64,000 nt of DNA from Glycomyces tritici (GTDB lineage Bacteria; Actinomycetota; Actinomycetes; Mycobacteriales; Micromonosporaceae): positions 248,001 to 312,000 of the forward strand of contig NZ_JAUEMJ010000003.1 in the NCBI RefSeq assembly GCF_030403505.1, in the 5' to 3' direction. Numbering within the stretch: the stretch's first letter is position 1; each line of letters opens with the position of its first letter. Shown here piece by piece: positions 6,751 through 15,574 of this stretch. The notes below the pieces were generated by a model. The model did no database searches, was not told where the DNA came from, and worked only from the letters and a program-made list of their open reading frames with translations. The position numbers were made by a program, and so were the translations under genes.

Positions 6751-8517
6751 ATGCAAGTATCTCGAAGGAGAAGAAGACTCGCGCTGACGAGCGTAGCCGT
6801 CGGTGCGCTCGCGGCCACCGGTCTGACCTTTGCGTCGGCGAACCAGGCACTCGCCGAAGAAGGCTGCGAAGTCGACTACAACGTCGTCAGCACGTGGGGC
6901 GGAGGCTTCCAGGCCAACGTCGTCATCACCGCCGACGAAGCGATCAACGGCTGGGAGGTGAAGTGGGACTTCCCGTCCGGCACCAAGGTCTCCAACGCGT
7001 GGAACGTCGGATGGACCCAGAGCGGCACCGGCTTCACCGGCAAGGACGTCGGCTGGAACGCCAGCATCGGCTCCGGCCAGAGCCGCGAGGTCTTCGGATT
7101 CATCGGGAGCGGGTCCTCTGCGACTCCGGGCCGGTTCACGGTGAATGGCGACGTCTGCAACGGACCGACCGAGCCCCCCACCTCGACGACGCCCACCGAC
7201 GGCCCCACCACCGGTGACCCGGGCGGCGGCGGCGACAAGGTCGACAACCCGTACCGGGACGCCCAGGTCTACGTGAACCCGCAGTGGTCCGCGCGGGCCG
7301 CGGCCGAGCCGGGCGGCGACGCGGTCGCCGACGAGCCCACGGGCGTGTGGCTCGACCGCACCAGCGCGATCTACGGCAACAGCTCCCCCACCACGGGCTC
7401 GATGGGCCTGGAGGACCACCTCGACGAGGCCCTCGAGCAGGGCGCTGACGTCGTCCAGATCGTCATCTACAACCTGCCCGGCCGCGACTGCGCCGCGCTC
7501 GCCTCCAACGGCGAGCTGGGCCAGACCGAGATCGCCGAGTACAAGAGCGAGTACATCGACCCGATCGTCGAGATCCAGGGCCAGGCCAAGTACGCCGACC
7601 TGCGGATCGTCAACGTCATCGAGATCGACTCGCTGCCGAACCTGGTCACCAACGTGACGCCGAGGGCGACCGCGGTCCCCAACTGCGACGTCATGAAGAA
7701 CAACGGCAACTACGTCGACGGCGTCTCCTACGCCGCGTCCGAGCTCGGCGCCCTGCCGAACACGTACAACTACATCGACGCCGGCCACCACGGCTGGATC
7801 GGCTGGGGCGACACGAACCCGCAGTACGACAACTTCTTCGCCGCGGCCGAGCTCTTCGGCTCGCTCATCGGCGAGAACGGGATGACCGCTGACGACGTGC
7901 ACGGCTTCATCTCCAACACCGCCAACTACTCGGCGCTGGAGGAGCCCTACTGGGCCGTGAACCAGAACGTCGGCGGCCAGGCGCTCAACCAGAACCCGAA
8001 CCTGCCTTGGGTCGACTGGAACGACTTCAACAACGAGAAGGACTTCACCGAGGCCATGCGTGAGGAGCTGATCGACAACGGCTTCAACGAGGACATCGGC
8101 ATGCTGATCGACACCAGCCGCAACGGCTGGGGCGGCGACTACCGGCCCACCGGTACCTCCACCTCGACCAACCCGGTGACCTTCGTCGACGAGTCCCGCA
8201 TCGACCAGCGCTACCAGAAGGGCAACTGGTGCAACCAGGCCGGTGCCGGTCTCGGCGAGCGGCCGCAGGCCGACCCCGAGCCCTGGATCGACGCCTACGT
8301 CTGGATCAAGCCCCCGGGCGAGTCCGACGGCGCCTCTGAGGAGATCCCGAACAACGAGGGCAAGGGCTTCGACGAGATGTGCGACCCCGACTACGACGGG
8401 AACATCCGCAACGGCAACAACCCCTCGGGTGCCCGCGACAACATGCCGCTCTCGGGCCACTGGTCCTCCGAGCAGTTCGCGGAGCTCCTCGAGAACGCGT
8501 ACCCGCCGGTCAACTAA
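6751..8517 (+). CDS. Secreted CBM2-GH6 cellobiohydrolase
   Basis: 588 aa. Residues 1-35 are a signal peptide (SRRRRR start, cleavage near ALA). Residues 39-136 form a CBM2 cellulose-binding module closed by Cys39 and Cys136, with surface tryptophans in INGWEVKW, NAWNVGW and GWNAS. A Pro/Thr/Gly linker (138-162) leads to a GH6 domain (163-588) with Asp246 (GRDCAALASNGE), proton donor Asp293 (VIEIDSLPNLVTN) and Asp454 (DTSRNGWGG). It should attack crystalline cellulose from chain ends. The catalytic domain is a close paralogue of the one at 4684-6087, a tandem duplication in which only this copy carries a CBM2. The ATG at 6751 follows GAAGGA (6736-6741); an upstream in-frame start at 6610 is in the promoter and rejected. 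Confidence 0.93.
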   Translation: MQVSRRRRRLALTSVAVGALAATGLTFASANQALAEEGCEVDYNVVSTWGGGFQANVVITADEAINGWEVKWDFPSGTKVSNAWNVGWTQSGTGFTGKDVGWNASIGSGQSREVFGFIGSGSSATPGRFTVNGDVCNGPTEPPTSTTPTDGPTTGDPGGGGDKVDNPYRDAQVYVNPQWSARAAAEPGGDAVADEPTGVWLDRTSAIYGNSSPTTGSMGLEDHLDEALEQGADVVQIVIYNLPGRDCAALASNGELGQTEIAEYKSEYIDPIVEIQGQAKYADLRIVNVIEIDSLPNLVTNVTPRATAVPNCDVMKNNGNYVDGVSYAASELGALPNTYNYIDAGHHGWIGWGDTNPQYDNFFAAAELFGSLIGENGMTADDVHGFISNTANYSALEEPYWAVNQNVGGQALNQNPNLPWVDWNDFNNEKDFTEAMREELIDNGFNEDIGMLIDTSRNGWGGDYRPTGTSTSTNPVTFVDESRIDQRYQKGNWCNQAGAGLGERPQADPEPWIDAYVWIKPPGESDGASEEIPNNEGKGFDEMCDPDYDGNIRNGNNPSGARDNMPLSGHWSSEQFAELLENAYPPVN

Positions 8518-8593
8518 TCGGCCTTGGAGCTCCGCGAACCGAGAAGCACAGCGCGGAGCTCCTGGCGCCGAAGCCAGACGGTAACGCAGTACT

Positions 8594-8626
8594 GGCCCGG
8601 CTCACCGGGAGGCGGTGAGCCGGGCC
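8594..8626 (+). terminator. Terminator hairpin 1 after cel6 gene 2
   Basis: A perfect 14-bp stem (8594-8607 with 8613-8626) with loop GGAGG, no U tract, 77 bp after the stop. Confidence 0.75.
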
Positions 8627-8654
8627 CCTAGACCAGATCCTCGGTTCCTTCCGG

Positions 8655-8688
8655 TGACCGGGCCCCGCGGGACGGCGGGGCCCGGTCA
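8655..8688. terminator. Terminator hairpin 2 between cel6 gene 2 and the TetR gene
   Basis: A perfect 14-bp stem (8655-8668 with 8675-8688) with a 6-base loop, usable from either side of this convergent gap. Confidence 0.7.
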
Positions 8689-8710
8689 TATCCGGTCCGG
8701 GGGGAACGGA

Positions 8711-8746
8711 CGCGGCCTTCACGATCGGCGGATCGTGAAGGCCGCG
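8711..8746. terminator. Terminator hairpin 3, nearest the TetR gene
   Basis: A perfect 16-bp stem (8711-8726 with 8731-8746) with loop GGCG, 41 bp past the TetR stop on the minus strand. Confidence 0.75.
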
Positions 8747-8787
8747 AGGCGTTTTCGCACCGGGTGCCCTGCCGCGAGGTGCTCCGG

Positions 8788-9489
8788 CTATCCGGACGCG
8801 AGCGCAGTGCCGATGCCGCCGACGAGGGCGTCGACGATCTGCTCGACGGTGTCGGGCGCCTGGAGCTCCGCGTAGTGGCCGTAGACGTAGATCGTCAGCA
8901 TCGGGCTGACGATCATCGCCACCGCCAGGTGCAGGTCCAGGTCAGGGCGCACCTGGCCGCGCTCGGCCCAGTACGCGAGCGTGTCGCGCACGAACCTGCG
9001 CCGCCGTTCGACCAGCCGGTCGTGGTGGCGCTTGTACTCCGGGTCCTTCATGGCGACCATCATGCATCTGAGGACCTTCGTGTCCCGCTCCCCGTAGGTG
9101 CGGACCATGCTGTGCCCCAGGTGGACGAGGTCGTCGCGCAGCGAGGTGCGCGGCATCTCGGCCGGGAGGGGGGCCTTGATGCACTCCATCGCCGCGGCGA
9201 TGATCTCCTCCTTGGAGGACCAGCGCCGGTAGATGGAGGCCTTGGAGACGCCGGAGCGCTCCGCGATGGCCTCCACGCTGACATCGGTGGTGTTCTCGTG
9301 CTCGGCGATGAGGTCGAGGGCGGCTTCCAGGATCGCCTGGCTGACCGCCTCGCTGCGGGGCCGGCCCTTGGGGGCCGGGGCCGCGGCGCCGTCGGGGGTC
9401 GCGCCGTCTTCGGCGGCACCGTCGGTCACGGTGCGGTCGGGGGCGGCATGGTCCGGGACGGTCGGCGTCTCGCTGAGCTCGGGAGGCAT
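8788..9489 (-). CDS. TetR/AcrR family regulator of the adjacent exporter
   Basis: 233 aa. A Pro/Ala-rich, probably disordered N-terminus (1-44) precedes a TetR HTH (about 46-95; VEAIAERSGVSKASIYRRWSSKEEIIAAA) and a ligand-binding domain. The ATG at 9489 lies 14 bp after the stop of the MFS gene, so it is the second gene of that operon and probably represses it. The likely operator is the inverted repeat at 11284-11303 before the MFS gene. The ligand is unknown. Confidence 0.88.
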   Translation of the reverse strand: MPPELSETPTVPDHAAPDRTVTDGAAEDGATPDGAAAPAPKGRPRSEAVSQAILEAALDLIAEHENTTDVSVEAIAERSGVSKASIYRRWSSKEEIIAAAMECIKAPLPAEMPRTSLRDDLVHLGHSMVRTYGERDTKVLRCMMVAMKDPEYKRHHDRLVERRRRFVRDTLAYWAERGQVRPDLDLHLAVAMIVSPMLTIYVYGHYAELQAPDTVEQIVDALVGGIGTALASG

Positions 9490-9503
9490 GGTGCGATTCT
9501 CCC

Positions 9504-11099
9504 CTAGGCCTCGACGAGGGCGGGCTCGGCGGCCTGCTCAGGGGTCTCGGTCTCGCGGCGCTGCCTGCCGGGGAAGAACAGCGCGATGATGATGAGTCCG
9601 ACGACGGCCACGGCGATCGCCGCGAACGCGGTGGTGTGCAGGGCGTCGATGAACGAAGCGTCCGCGGCGCTCTGGACGGCGCCGGCCGCCTCGGGCGGGA
9701 GGGCGCCGCTCTCGAGCACGCCGTACGTCGCCGCGTAGGACTCCCGGGCGTCCGCGTCGAGCTGCGGGGCGGCGTCGCCCATCAGGGACTGGTACGACTG
9801 GGCCATGACGGTGCCGAGCACGGCGACGCCGAGCGCGCCGCCGACCTGGCGCAGGGTGTTGGCCAGGGCCGATCCGACGCCGGCCTTCTCCCTGGGGACC
9901 GAGGACATCAGCGTGTTCATCGCGGGCGGCATGAGGTTGGCCATGCCGGCGCCGGTGATGAGGAACAGGACGATGACGACCCAGACGGAGGTGTCGGCCT
10001 CGAAGACCACGGCGGTGACCGTGAAGTTGGTGATCACCAGGAGCATGGCGACGATGCCCACGGCCTTGGCGCCGAACTTCTGGACGAGCGTGTTCGACAG
10101 CGGCGCGAAGACCAGCATCGAGGCGCCGAACGGCAGGAAGAGCAGGCCGGTCTCCAGCGGCGTGTAGCCCTTGAGGAGCTGCAGGTAGAAGGTCATGAAG
10201 AACATCAGGCCCATCATCCCGAAGAACGTCAGGGTGATGATGGCCGAGGACGCCGAGAAGCGGGTGTTCTTGAACAGCTTCATGTCCAGGGAGGCGTGCG
10301 GGATGCGCTTCTCCCACAGGACGAACGCGACGAGCACGAGGACGCCGAGTGCGATGGTGCCCCAGACCTCGATGCCGGACCACGAGCCGGCGTCGCCGGC
10401 TTCGATGATGCCGTAGGTGAGGCTGACGAGGCCGATCATGGACAGGGCCATGCCGACGAAGTCGGCCTTGGCCTGGCTGCCCTTGGACTCGGGGGCGAGG
10501 ACGGCGACCGCGATGATGCCGAAGATGACGATCGGCACGTTGATGAGGAAGACCGAGCCCCACCAGAAGTGCTCGAGCAGGGAGCCGCCGACGATGGGGC
10601 CGATGGCCCCGCCGATGCCGACGGCGCCGGTCCAGATGCCGAGGGCCTTCGGGAACTCCTTGGCGGAGAACACGTTGCGCAGCAGCGAGAGCGTCGAGGG
10701 CATCATGATCGCCGCGCCGGCGCCCATGAGGGCGCGGTACCAGATGAGCTGGTCGGGCGTGGTCGAGTAGGCCGAGAGCAGCGAGGCGACGCCGAAGACG
10801 ACGAGGCCCGCCAGGAGCATCCGCTTGCGGCCAAGGCGGTCGCCGATGATGCCGGAGGCGAACAGGAGGCCCGCGAAGACCAGCGTGTAGGAGTTGATCA
10901 TCCAGGCCAGGTCGCTCTGGCTGGCGCCGACGCCTTCGGGCTCGGGCGCGGCCAGGGTCTTCATGGCGACGTTCAGGACGGTGTTGTCGAGGACGACGAC
11001 GATGAGGCTGATGACCAGGACGCCGAGGATGGCCCACCGGCGCGGGTGGCCTTGGTCCTCGACCTCCGCAGGGGTCGGTTCGGAACGGGTGTCGCTCAC
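9504..11099 (-). CDS. MFS drug exporter, DHA2 (EmrB/QacA) 14-TM family
   Basis: 531 aa. Around fourteen hydrophobic segments are visible, starting with AILGVLVISLIVVVLDNTVLNVAM, whose LDNTVLNVA is motif D1 of the DHA2 family; GDRLGRKRM is MFS motif A and GGAIGPIVGG is the motif C region. It should expel hydrophobic drugs by proton antiport. The GTG at 11099 is chosen since the hydrophilic N-terminus is then about 25 residues. An ATG at 11138 is possible, and the much longer open frame to 11909 runs antisense through ubiD and is not real. It is co-transcribed with the downstream TetR gene and is divergent from ubiD. Confidence 0.87.
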   Translation of the reverse strand: MSDTRSEPTPAEVEDQGHPRRWAILGVLVISLIVVVLDNTVLNVAMKTLAAPEPEGVGASQSDLAWMINSYTLVFAGLLFASGIIGDRLGRKRMLLAGLVVFGVASLLSAYSTTPDQLIWYRALMGAGAAIMMPSTLSLLRNVFSAKEFPKALGIWTGAVGIGGAIGPIVGGSLLEHFWWGSVFLINVPIVIFGIIAVAVLAPESKGSQAKADFVGMALSMIGLVSLTYGIIEAGDAGSWSGIEVWGTIALGVLVLVAFVLWEKRIPHASLDMKLFKNTRFSASSAIITLTFFGMMGLMFFMTFYLQLLKGYTPLETGLLFLPFGASMLVFAPLSNTLVQKFGAKAVGIVAMLLVITNFTVTAVVFEADTSVWVVIVLFLITGAGMANLMPPAMNTLMSSVPREKAGVGSALANTLRQVGGALGVAVLGTVMAQSYQSLMGDAAPQLDADARESYAATYGVLESGALPPEAAGAVQSAADASFIDALHTTAFAAIAVAVVGLIIIALFFPGRQRRETETPEQAAEPALVEA

Positions 11100-11283
11100 A
11101 GGGTTTCCGTTTCTGTGCAGTGCCGCGAGTGCGTGCATCTGAGTGAAGTTGCCGCCGCGGCGCCGACCGCGGCTCGTGCGCGCGGCGGGCTGGTTCCGGC
11201 CCGGGGCGCGCTGGTGTTCGAAGCCCGGGGTTGTCGTACCCCGGTCGTATCGTGGTGTCGACTCGAGCCTACGCCTATACGAA

Positions 11284-11303
11284 ACGATACGGTAGCGTAT
11301 CGT
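11284..11303. promoter_or_regulatory. TetR-type operator in the MFS/ubiD divergent region
   Basis: ACGATACG and CGTATCGT form a perfect 8-bp inverted repeat around GTAG. It lies 185 bp before the MFS start and 80 bp before ubiD. The co-transcribed TetR protein is the obvious candidate ligand. Confidence 0.6.
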
Positions 11304-11382
11304 AATCCACTTCACAGGCGCAAGCCCTACCGGTGCTACGACGAAGTAGAGCCCGGGAATGTGACCGCGGCCGGGTGGTTGA

Positions 11383-12852
11383 ATGAACTCCGTGGCACCC
11401 AAGTTCCCGTACGAAGACCTGCAGGCGTTCCTGGCCGCCCTCGAGGCGGACGGCGACCTCAGGCGCATCACCGCCGAAGTCGACCCGCACCTGGAGATCT
11501 CCGAGGTCACCCAGCGGGTGATCCGCGAGGACGGGCCCGCGCTGCTCTTCGAGAACCCCTCCGGCAGCACCATGCCCGTGGCGATCAACCTCTTCGGCAC
11601 CGAGGCGCGCATGGCGAAAGCCCTCGGCGTGGACTCGCTCAACGAGATCGGCGACCGCATCGGCGCCCTCGCCAAGCCCGAGCTGCCCGTGGGCTGGTCC
11701 GGCATCCGCGACGGCCTCGGCAAGCTCATGCAACTCAAGTCCGTGCCGCCCAAGAAGGTCCGCAAGGCCCCGTGCCAGGAAGTGGTCTTCACCGGCGACG
11801 ACGTGGACCTGAACATGCTCCCGGGCCTCCAGGTCTGGCCCGGCGACGGCGGTGTCTTCCACAACTTCGGGCTCACCCACACCAAGCACCCCGAGACCGG
11901 CAAGCGCAACGTCGGGCTCTACCGCCTCCAGCAGCACACCGAGCGCTCGATCGGCCTCCACTGGCAGATCCACAAGAACTCGACCTCCCACTACGCCGAG
12001 GCCGAGAAGCGCGGCGAGCGCCTGCCCGTCGCGATCGCGATCGGCCCCGACCCCGTGATGGCCTACGCCGCCACCGCCCCGCTCCCGCCGGACATCGACG
12101 AATACCTGTTCGCGGGGTTCCTGCGCGGCGAGCGCGTCGAGATGGTCGACTGCCTCACCGTCCCGCTCCAGGTCCCGGCGAACTCGCAGATCGTCCTCGA
12201 AGGCTGGGCCGAGCCCGGCGAGCGGATGCCGGAGGGGCCCTTCGGCGACCACACCGGCTTCTACACGCCGGTGGAGCCGTTCCCGGTCATGCACATCGAG
12301 GCGATGACCATGCGGCAGAAGCCGATCTACCACACCATCGTCACCTCGGCCCCGCCCCAGGAGGACCACGGGCTCGGCAAGGCGACCGAGCGGATCTTCC
12401 TGCCGCTCATCCGGATCATGGTCCCCGAGATCATCGACTACGACATGCCGGCCGCCGGGGTCTTCCACAACTGCGTGATCGTCTCGATCGACAAGAAGTA
12501 CCCGAAGCAGGCGCAGAAGGTCATGAGCGCGATCTGGGGCCTCCAGCAGATGAGCCACACCAAGCTCATCGTCGTGGTCGACGCCGACTGCGACGTGCAC
12601 GACTACCGCGAGGTCGCCTGGCGCGCACTGGGCAATGTGGACTACTCGCGGGACCTGCTCCTCACCGAGGGCCCCGTCGACCACCTCGACCACGCCTCCT
12701 ACCACCAGTTCTGGGGCGGGAAGGCCGGCATCGACGCCACCGCGAAGTGGCCCGAGGAGGGCTACACGCGCGGCTGGCCCGAGGCGATGCGCATGAGCTC
12801 CGCGGTGGAGGCCATGGTCGACCGCCGATGGAAGGAGTACGGACTTGACTAG
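11383..12852 (+). CDS. mqnL: UbiD-family prenylated-FMN decarboxylase of menaquinone synthesis (MqnL type)
   Basis: 489 aa, cytoplasmic and full length for UbiD. The N-terminus (KFPYEDLQAFLAALEADGDLRRI) and the conserved MPEGPFGDHTGFY segment place it in the UbiD decarboxylase family, which uses prenyl-FMN. It sits directly before a UbiA prenyltransferase, as in Streptomyces, where this pair serves the late futalosine pathway: prenylation of 1,4-dihydroxy-6-naphthoate, then decarboxylation. The ATG at 11383 gives the canonical N-terminus although only a weak GGGTGG precedes it. No UbiX gene, needed to make the cofactor, is in the window. UbiD family is certain; the menaquinone assignment rests on context. 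Confidence 0.85.
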   Translation: MNSVAPKFPYEDLQAFLAALEADGDLRRITAEVDPHLEISEVTQRVIREDGPALLFENPSGSTMPVAINLFGTEARMAKALGVDSLNEIGDRIGALAKPELPVGWSGIRDGLGKLMQLKSVPPKKVRKAPCQEVVFTGDDVDLNMLPGLQVWPGDGGVFHNFGLTHTKHPETGKRNVGLYRLQQHTERSIGLHWQIHKNSTSHYAEAEKRGERLPVAIAIGPDPVMAYAATAPLPPDIDEYLFAGFLRGERVEMVDCLTVPLQVPANSQIVLEGWAEPGERMPEGPFGDHTGFYTPVEPFPVMHIEAMTMRQKPIYHTIVTSAPPQEDHGLGKATERIFLPLIRIMVPEIIDYDMPAAGVFHNCVIVSIDKKYPKQAQKVMSAIWGLQQMSHTKLIVVVDADCDVHDYREVAWRALGNVDYSRDLLLTEGPVDHLDHASYHQFWGGKAGIDATAKWPEEGYTRGWPEAMRMSSAVEAMVDRRWKEYGLD

Positions 12853-12903
12853 GCCCGCCCTCCGGCCCGCTGCGCCCGCCTCCCCCGAACTGGAGTGACC
12901 GCT

Positions 12904-13788
12904 GTGCTCGTTGACACCCCGAAACCGAACCACGTCAAGGACTTCCTGAAACTCGTCGCGTTCGAGCACTCGGTGTTCGCGCTGCCCTTCGCGTACCTCT
13001 CCACCCTCACGGTGATGGTGCTCGAGGACGCGTTCTCATGGTGGGTCCTGGTCCTCGTGACCGTCGCGATGGTCGGCGCCCGCACCCTGGCGATGGCCGC
13101 GAACCGGATCATCGACCGCAAGATCGACGCCCTCAACCCGCGCACCGCCAAGCGCGAACTCGTGACGGGCCGCGTCTCGCTCACGACCGCCTACGTCGGC
13201 TGCGCGGTGAGCCTGGCCGCGCTCCTGGTCTCGGCCGGGCTGCTCAACCCGCTGTGCCTGTGGCTCAGCCCCCTGGCCGTGGCCCCGCTCGTCGTCTACC
13301 CGTACGCGAAGCGCTTCACGAACTACCCGCACGCGATCCTCGGCCTCGCCCAGATGGTCGCGCCCGTGGGCGCGTGGCTCGCAGTCACGGGCACCTTCGA
13401 AGGCTCGGGCCCGGCCATCGTCCTCGGTGCGGCCGTGGGCCTGTGGATCGGCGGCTTCGACCTCATCTACGCCTGCCAGGACACCGCGATCGACCGCGAG
13501 ATCGGCGTCCACTCCACCCCGGCGCGGTGGGGCGTGAAGGCGGCACTGCACGCTTCCACGGTCACCCACGTGCTCGCGTGGGCGGCCTTCGCCTGGTTCG
13601 GCGTGCTGACCGGCTTCGGCTGGCTCTACTGGACCGGCCTCGCGGTCGTCGCCGTCGCGCTCGCCTACGAGCACTGGGTCGTGCGGCCGGACGACCTCTC
13701 CAAGGTCAACCGGGCGTTCTTCACCGCCAACGGCTTCGTAGCGGTCGCCCTCTTCGCCTTCGCCCTGGCCGACCTGCTCCTGCGCTGA
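12904..13788 (+). CDS. mqnP: UbiA-family prenyltransferase of menaquinone synthesis (MqnP type)
   Basis: 294 aa, integral membrane with about eight or nine helices. The two Asp-rich substrate motifs are present: AANRIIDRKID and DLIYACQDTAIDREIG. It would attach the polyprenyl chain to the naphthoate ring. The GTG at 12904 is preferred over the GTG at 12895, because GGAG at 12892-12895 is then 8 bases upstream. Only 51 bp separate it from ubiD, so the two are an operon. It ends towards the convergent VOC gene at 13904. Confidence 0.87.
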   Translation: MLVDTPKPNHVKDFLKLVAFEHSVFALPFAYLSTLTVMVLEDAFSWWVLVLVTVAMVGARTLAMAANRIIDRKIDALNPRTAKRELVTGRVSLTTAYVGCAVSLAALLVSAGLLNPLCLWLSPLAVAPLVVYPYAKRFTNYPHAILGLAQMVAPVGAWLAVTGTFEGSGPAIVLGAAVGLWIGGFDLIYACQDTAIDREIGVHSTPARWGVKAALHASTVTHVLAWAAFAWFGVLTGFGWLYWTGLAVVAVALAYEHWVVRPDDLSKVNRAFFTANGFVAVALFAFALADLLLR

Positions 13789-13903
13789 CACTTCACGGAA
13801 CCGTCCGGTACACAGGGAGCGGCGACCTCCCCAACCCAAAGCCGCCGCGACAACGGGGAAGCGGGGAACCCGGATGCCGGGCGCCCCGACCTCGTCCGCG
13901 GTG

Positions 13904-14449
13904 CTACTGGTATTCGTTGAACCGCAGCGTGTTGCCGAACGGATCGGTGACGGTCACCGACCGGGCGCCCCACGGCACCGCTTCGATGCCCGGGTTCATG
14001 TAGGGGTAGTCCTTGGCGCCGAGCTCTCGGTGGAAGGCGTCGAGGCCGGTCATCGGAACGAAGACGGCTGCGCCGGGGCTGCCGTCACCGTGATGCTCGG
14101 ACAGGTGCAGGAGCGTGCGACCGCGTTCGACCTGCATGTACAGCGGCATACCGGGTTCGAAGCGATGCTCCCAGGCCAGGTCGAAGCCGAGGTAGTCGAG
14201 GTAGAACTCCTTGGCCTTCTCGACCGAGAAGATCCGCAGGATCGGCGTGGCGGGATCCAGGGCGATGCCCTCGGCGCGGGAGGTCTCGGCCGCATTGAGT
14301 TTGGCGGCCAGGATGTTCCAGTCGTCGAACCCGAACTGCCTCGCCACGATCTCAAGAGACTGGCTGTGGGTCATCTCGGCCAGACCTTGCCGGGTCAGCT
14401 CGGCGCGCAGGGCCTTGGCCATGGTCTTGGCGTCGCGGAAATCGCGCAT
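13904..14449 (-). CDS. Glyoxalase/VOC superfamily protein with N-terminal helical domain
   Basis: 181 aa. Residues 1-60 are a small helical domain (AKALRAELTRQGLAEMTHSQSLEIVARQFGF, then DDWNILAAKL) typical of glyoxalase-related proteins; residues 65-181 are one VOC domain resembling bleomycin-resistance proteins (RIFSVEKAKEFYLDYLGF; TVTDPFGNTLRFNE). Substrate is unknown. The ATG at 14449 follows GAAGGA and matches the family N-terminus; an upstream open frame to 14584 has no such support. It is monocistronic and convergent with mqnP. Confidence 0.82.
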   Translation of the reverse strand: MRDFRDAKTMAKALRAELTRQGLAEMTHSQSLEIVARQFGFDDWNILAAKLNAAETSRAEGIALDPATPILRIFSVEKAKEFYLDYLGFDLAWEHRFEPGMPLYMQVERGRTLLHLSEHHGDGSPGAAVFVPMTGLDAFHRELGAKDYPYMNPGIEAVPWGARSVTVTDPFGNTLRFNEYQ

Positions 14450-14650
14450 GATGTCGTCCTTCGTGGGGCGAAAGCCATGATCAGTGCCTGCGTTGCTGAC
14501 AGGTTCGCCGCTGAGAAGGGTCCGAACCGGCGCGAATGCTGATGCGTTCACCATGCCCCGAAGGGCGCAGACGGCCGGCCGCATCGGCCGCGCCCAGCAT
14601 AACGACCCCGATCGGACCCGGTCAAGTACGAGGGCATGTCAGCTGCCGAG

Positions 14651-15175
14651 CTAGGCGTTGTACTCGAGTTCGTAGGCGCTGCTGTCGAGGATCATCTCGG
14701 TGACTTCGACGCAGCGGTCTTCGGCGTCGAAGGCCGTGCGGGTGATCGCGATGACCGGTGTGCCGCCTGGCAGGTCGAGGGCGGCGGATTCGACGGGCAG
14801 CGGCATTCGGGCGCGCAAGCGCTCGGTGAAGTGCACCGGTGCGTGGCCGATCTCGGCCAGGCGCGCGTAAGCGCCGCCCAGCCCCGTGTCGGTGTAGACG
14901 ATCGCGGTGGACCGGACCAGTTCGAGCAGGTAGTAGGAATCGGCGAGCTGCACTGGTCGGTCCTCGACCGCGAACCGCCGTGAGCGGCGCAGAACCAGAT
15001 CGCCAGGGGTCAGACCGAATGCAGAGGCGACACTCTCGCTCGCGGCTGTCTCGCCGACTGTCACTTCAACCATGCGGGCCCGCTTGCCAGTGTCTGCATC
15101 CTGGATCGACTGCCCCTCCCGCCAGGCAGAGAGGCGGGCAGGAAAGGAACGAACGATCGGCTCAAAGGTGCGCAT
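14651..15175 (-). pseudogene. GntR-family regulator remnant: UTRA domain without its DNA-binding domain
   Basis: About 174 aa remain. The sequence is a full UTRA ligand-binding domain (FEPIVRSFPARLS at the start, LVLRRSRRFAVEDRPVQLADSYY, then TVIAITRTAFDAEDRCVEV-type strands near the end). In intact family members a winged helix of about 70 residues precedes this point. Here the frame upstream of the ATG at 15175 hits a stop at 15221-15223, only 160 bp separate it from the next gene, and there is no ribosome binding site. It is therefore a 5'-truncated gene, or less likely a free-standing sensor domain. Confidence 0.7.
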
Positions 15176-15287
15176 TACCAATTTTGCGGGGTGGTCGCCT
15201 GGGCCTTGCCGGGCGCCCCTTCAACGCTGCGATGTCGATGGTCGTAGGACGCCGCTGGGGCGGTACGAGGAGGGCTTGGATGTCGAA

Positions 15288-15319
15288 GGCGCGCTTCCCC
15301 TTGCAGTGGGAAGCGCGCC
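15288..15319 (-). terminator. Terminator hairpin after the XRE/DUF397 unit
   Basis: A perfect 12-bp stem (15288-15299 with 15308-15319) with an 8-base loop, 22 bp past the DUF397 stop. Confidence 0.7.
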
Positions 15320-15340
15320 GTGTCTTGCGGGCCGGGCGGG

Positions 15341-15574
15341 TTAGCTGATGTCGCCGGACTTGATCCCGGTGAGCAGGCCGCCGAGGTCAGCGGCGCTCAC
15401 GCGGAGGTGAGCGTAAGTGTCGGCGACGGGAGACTTGGTGTCCCCCACAGCGACTTCGCCACCCTGGACAGCGACCGCCACGCACTGACCATTACTTCCG
15501 CTGTCGCTACGCGAGCTCTTGCGGAAACGCTCGCGGGTCCACGGGTTCAGCTCGCGGTCGGACATATCACTCAT
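15341..15574 (-). CDS. DUF397 family protein
   Basis: 77 aa. The core FRKSSRSDSGSNGQCVAVA, GGEVAVGDTKSP and the terminal AADLGGLLTGIKSGDIS are diagnostic of the short acidic DUF397 proteins found next to WhiJ/Scr1-type regulators in filamentous actinobacteria. Its ATG overlaps the XRE stop by four bases (ATGA), so the pair is translationally coupled. Family members act together with their XRE partner in development or stress control; the target here is unknown. Confidence 0.88.
   Translation of the reverse strand: MSDMSDRELNPWTRERFRKSSRSDSGSNGQCVAVAVQGGEVAVGDTKSPVADTYAHLRVSAADLGGLLTGIKSGDIS

Noticed and set aside
11100..11909. N-terminal extension of the MFS transporter to 801 residues
   Set aside because: The extension lies antisense to ubiD and its promoter. 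The transporter's first helix and a normal short leader begin at 11099.
13036..13839. Antisense frame opposite the UbiA gene
   Set aside because: Shadow of a high-GC membrane protein gene; charged low-complexity translation.
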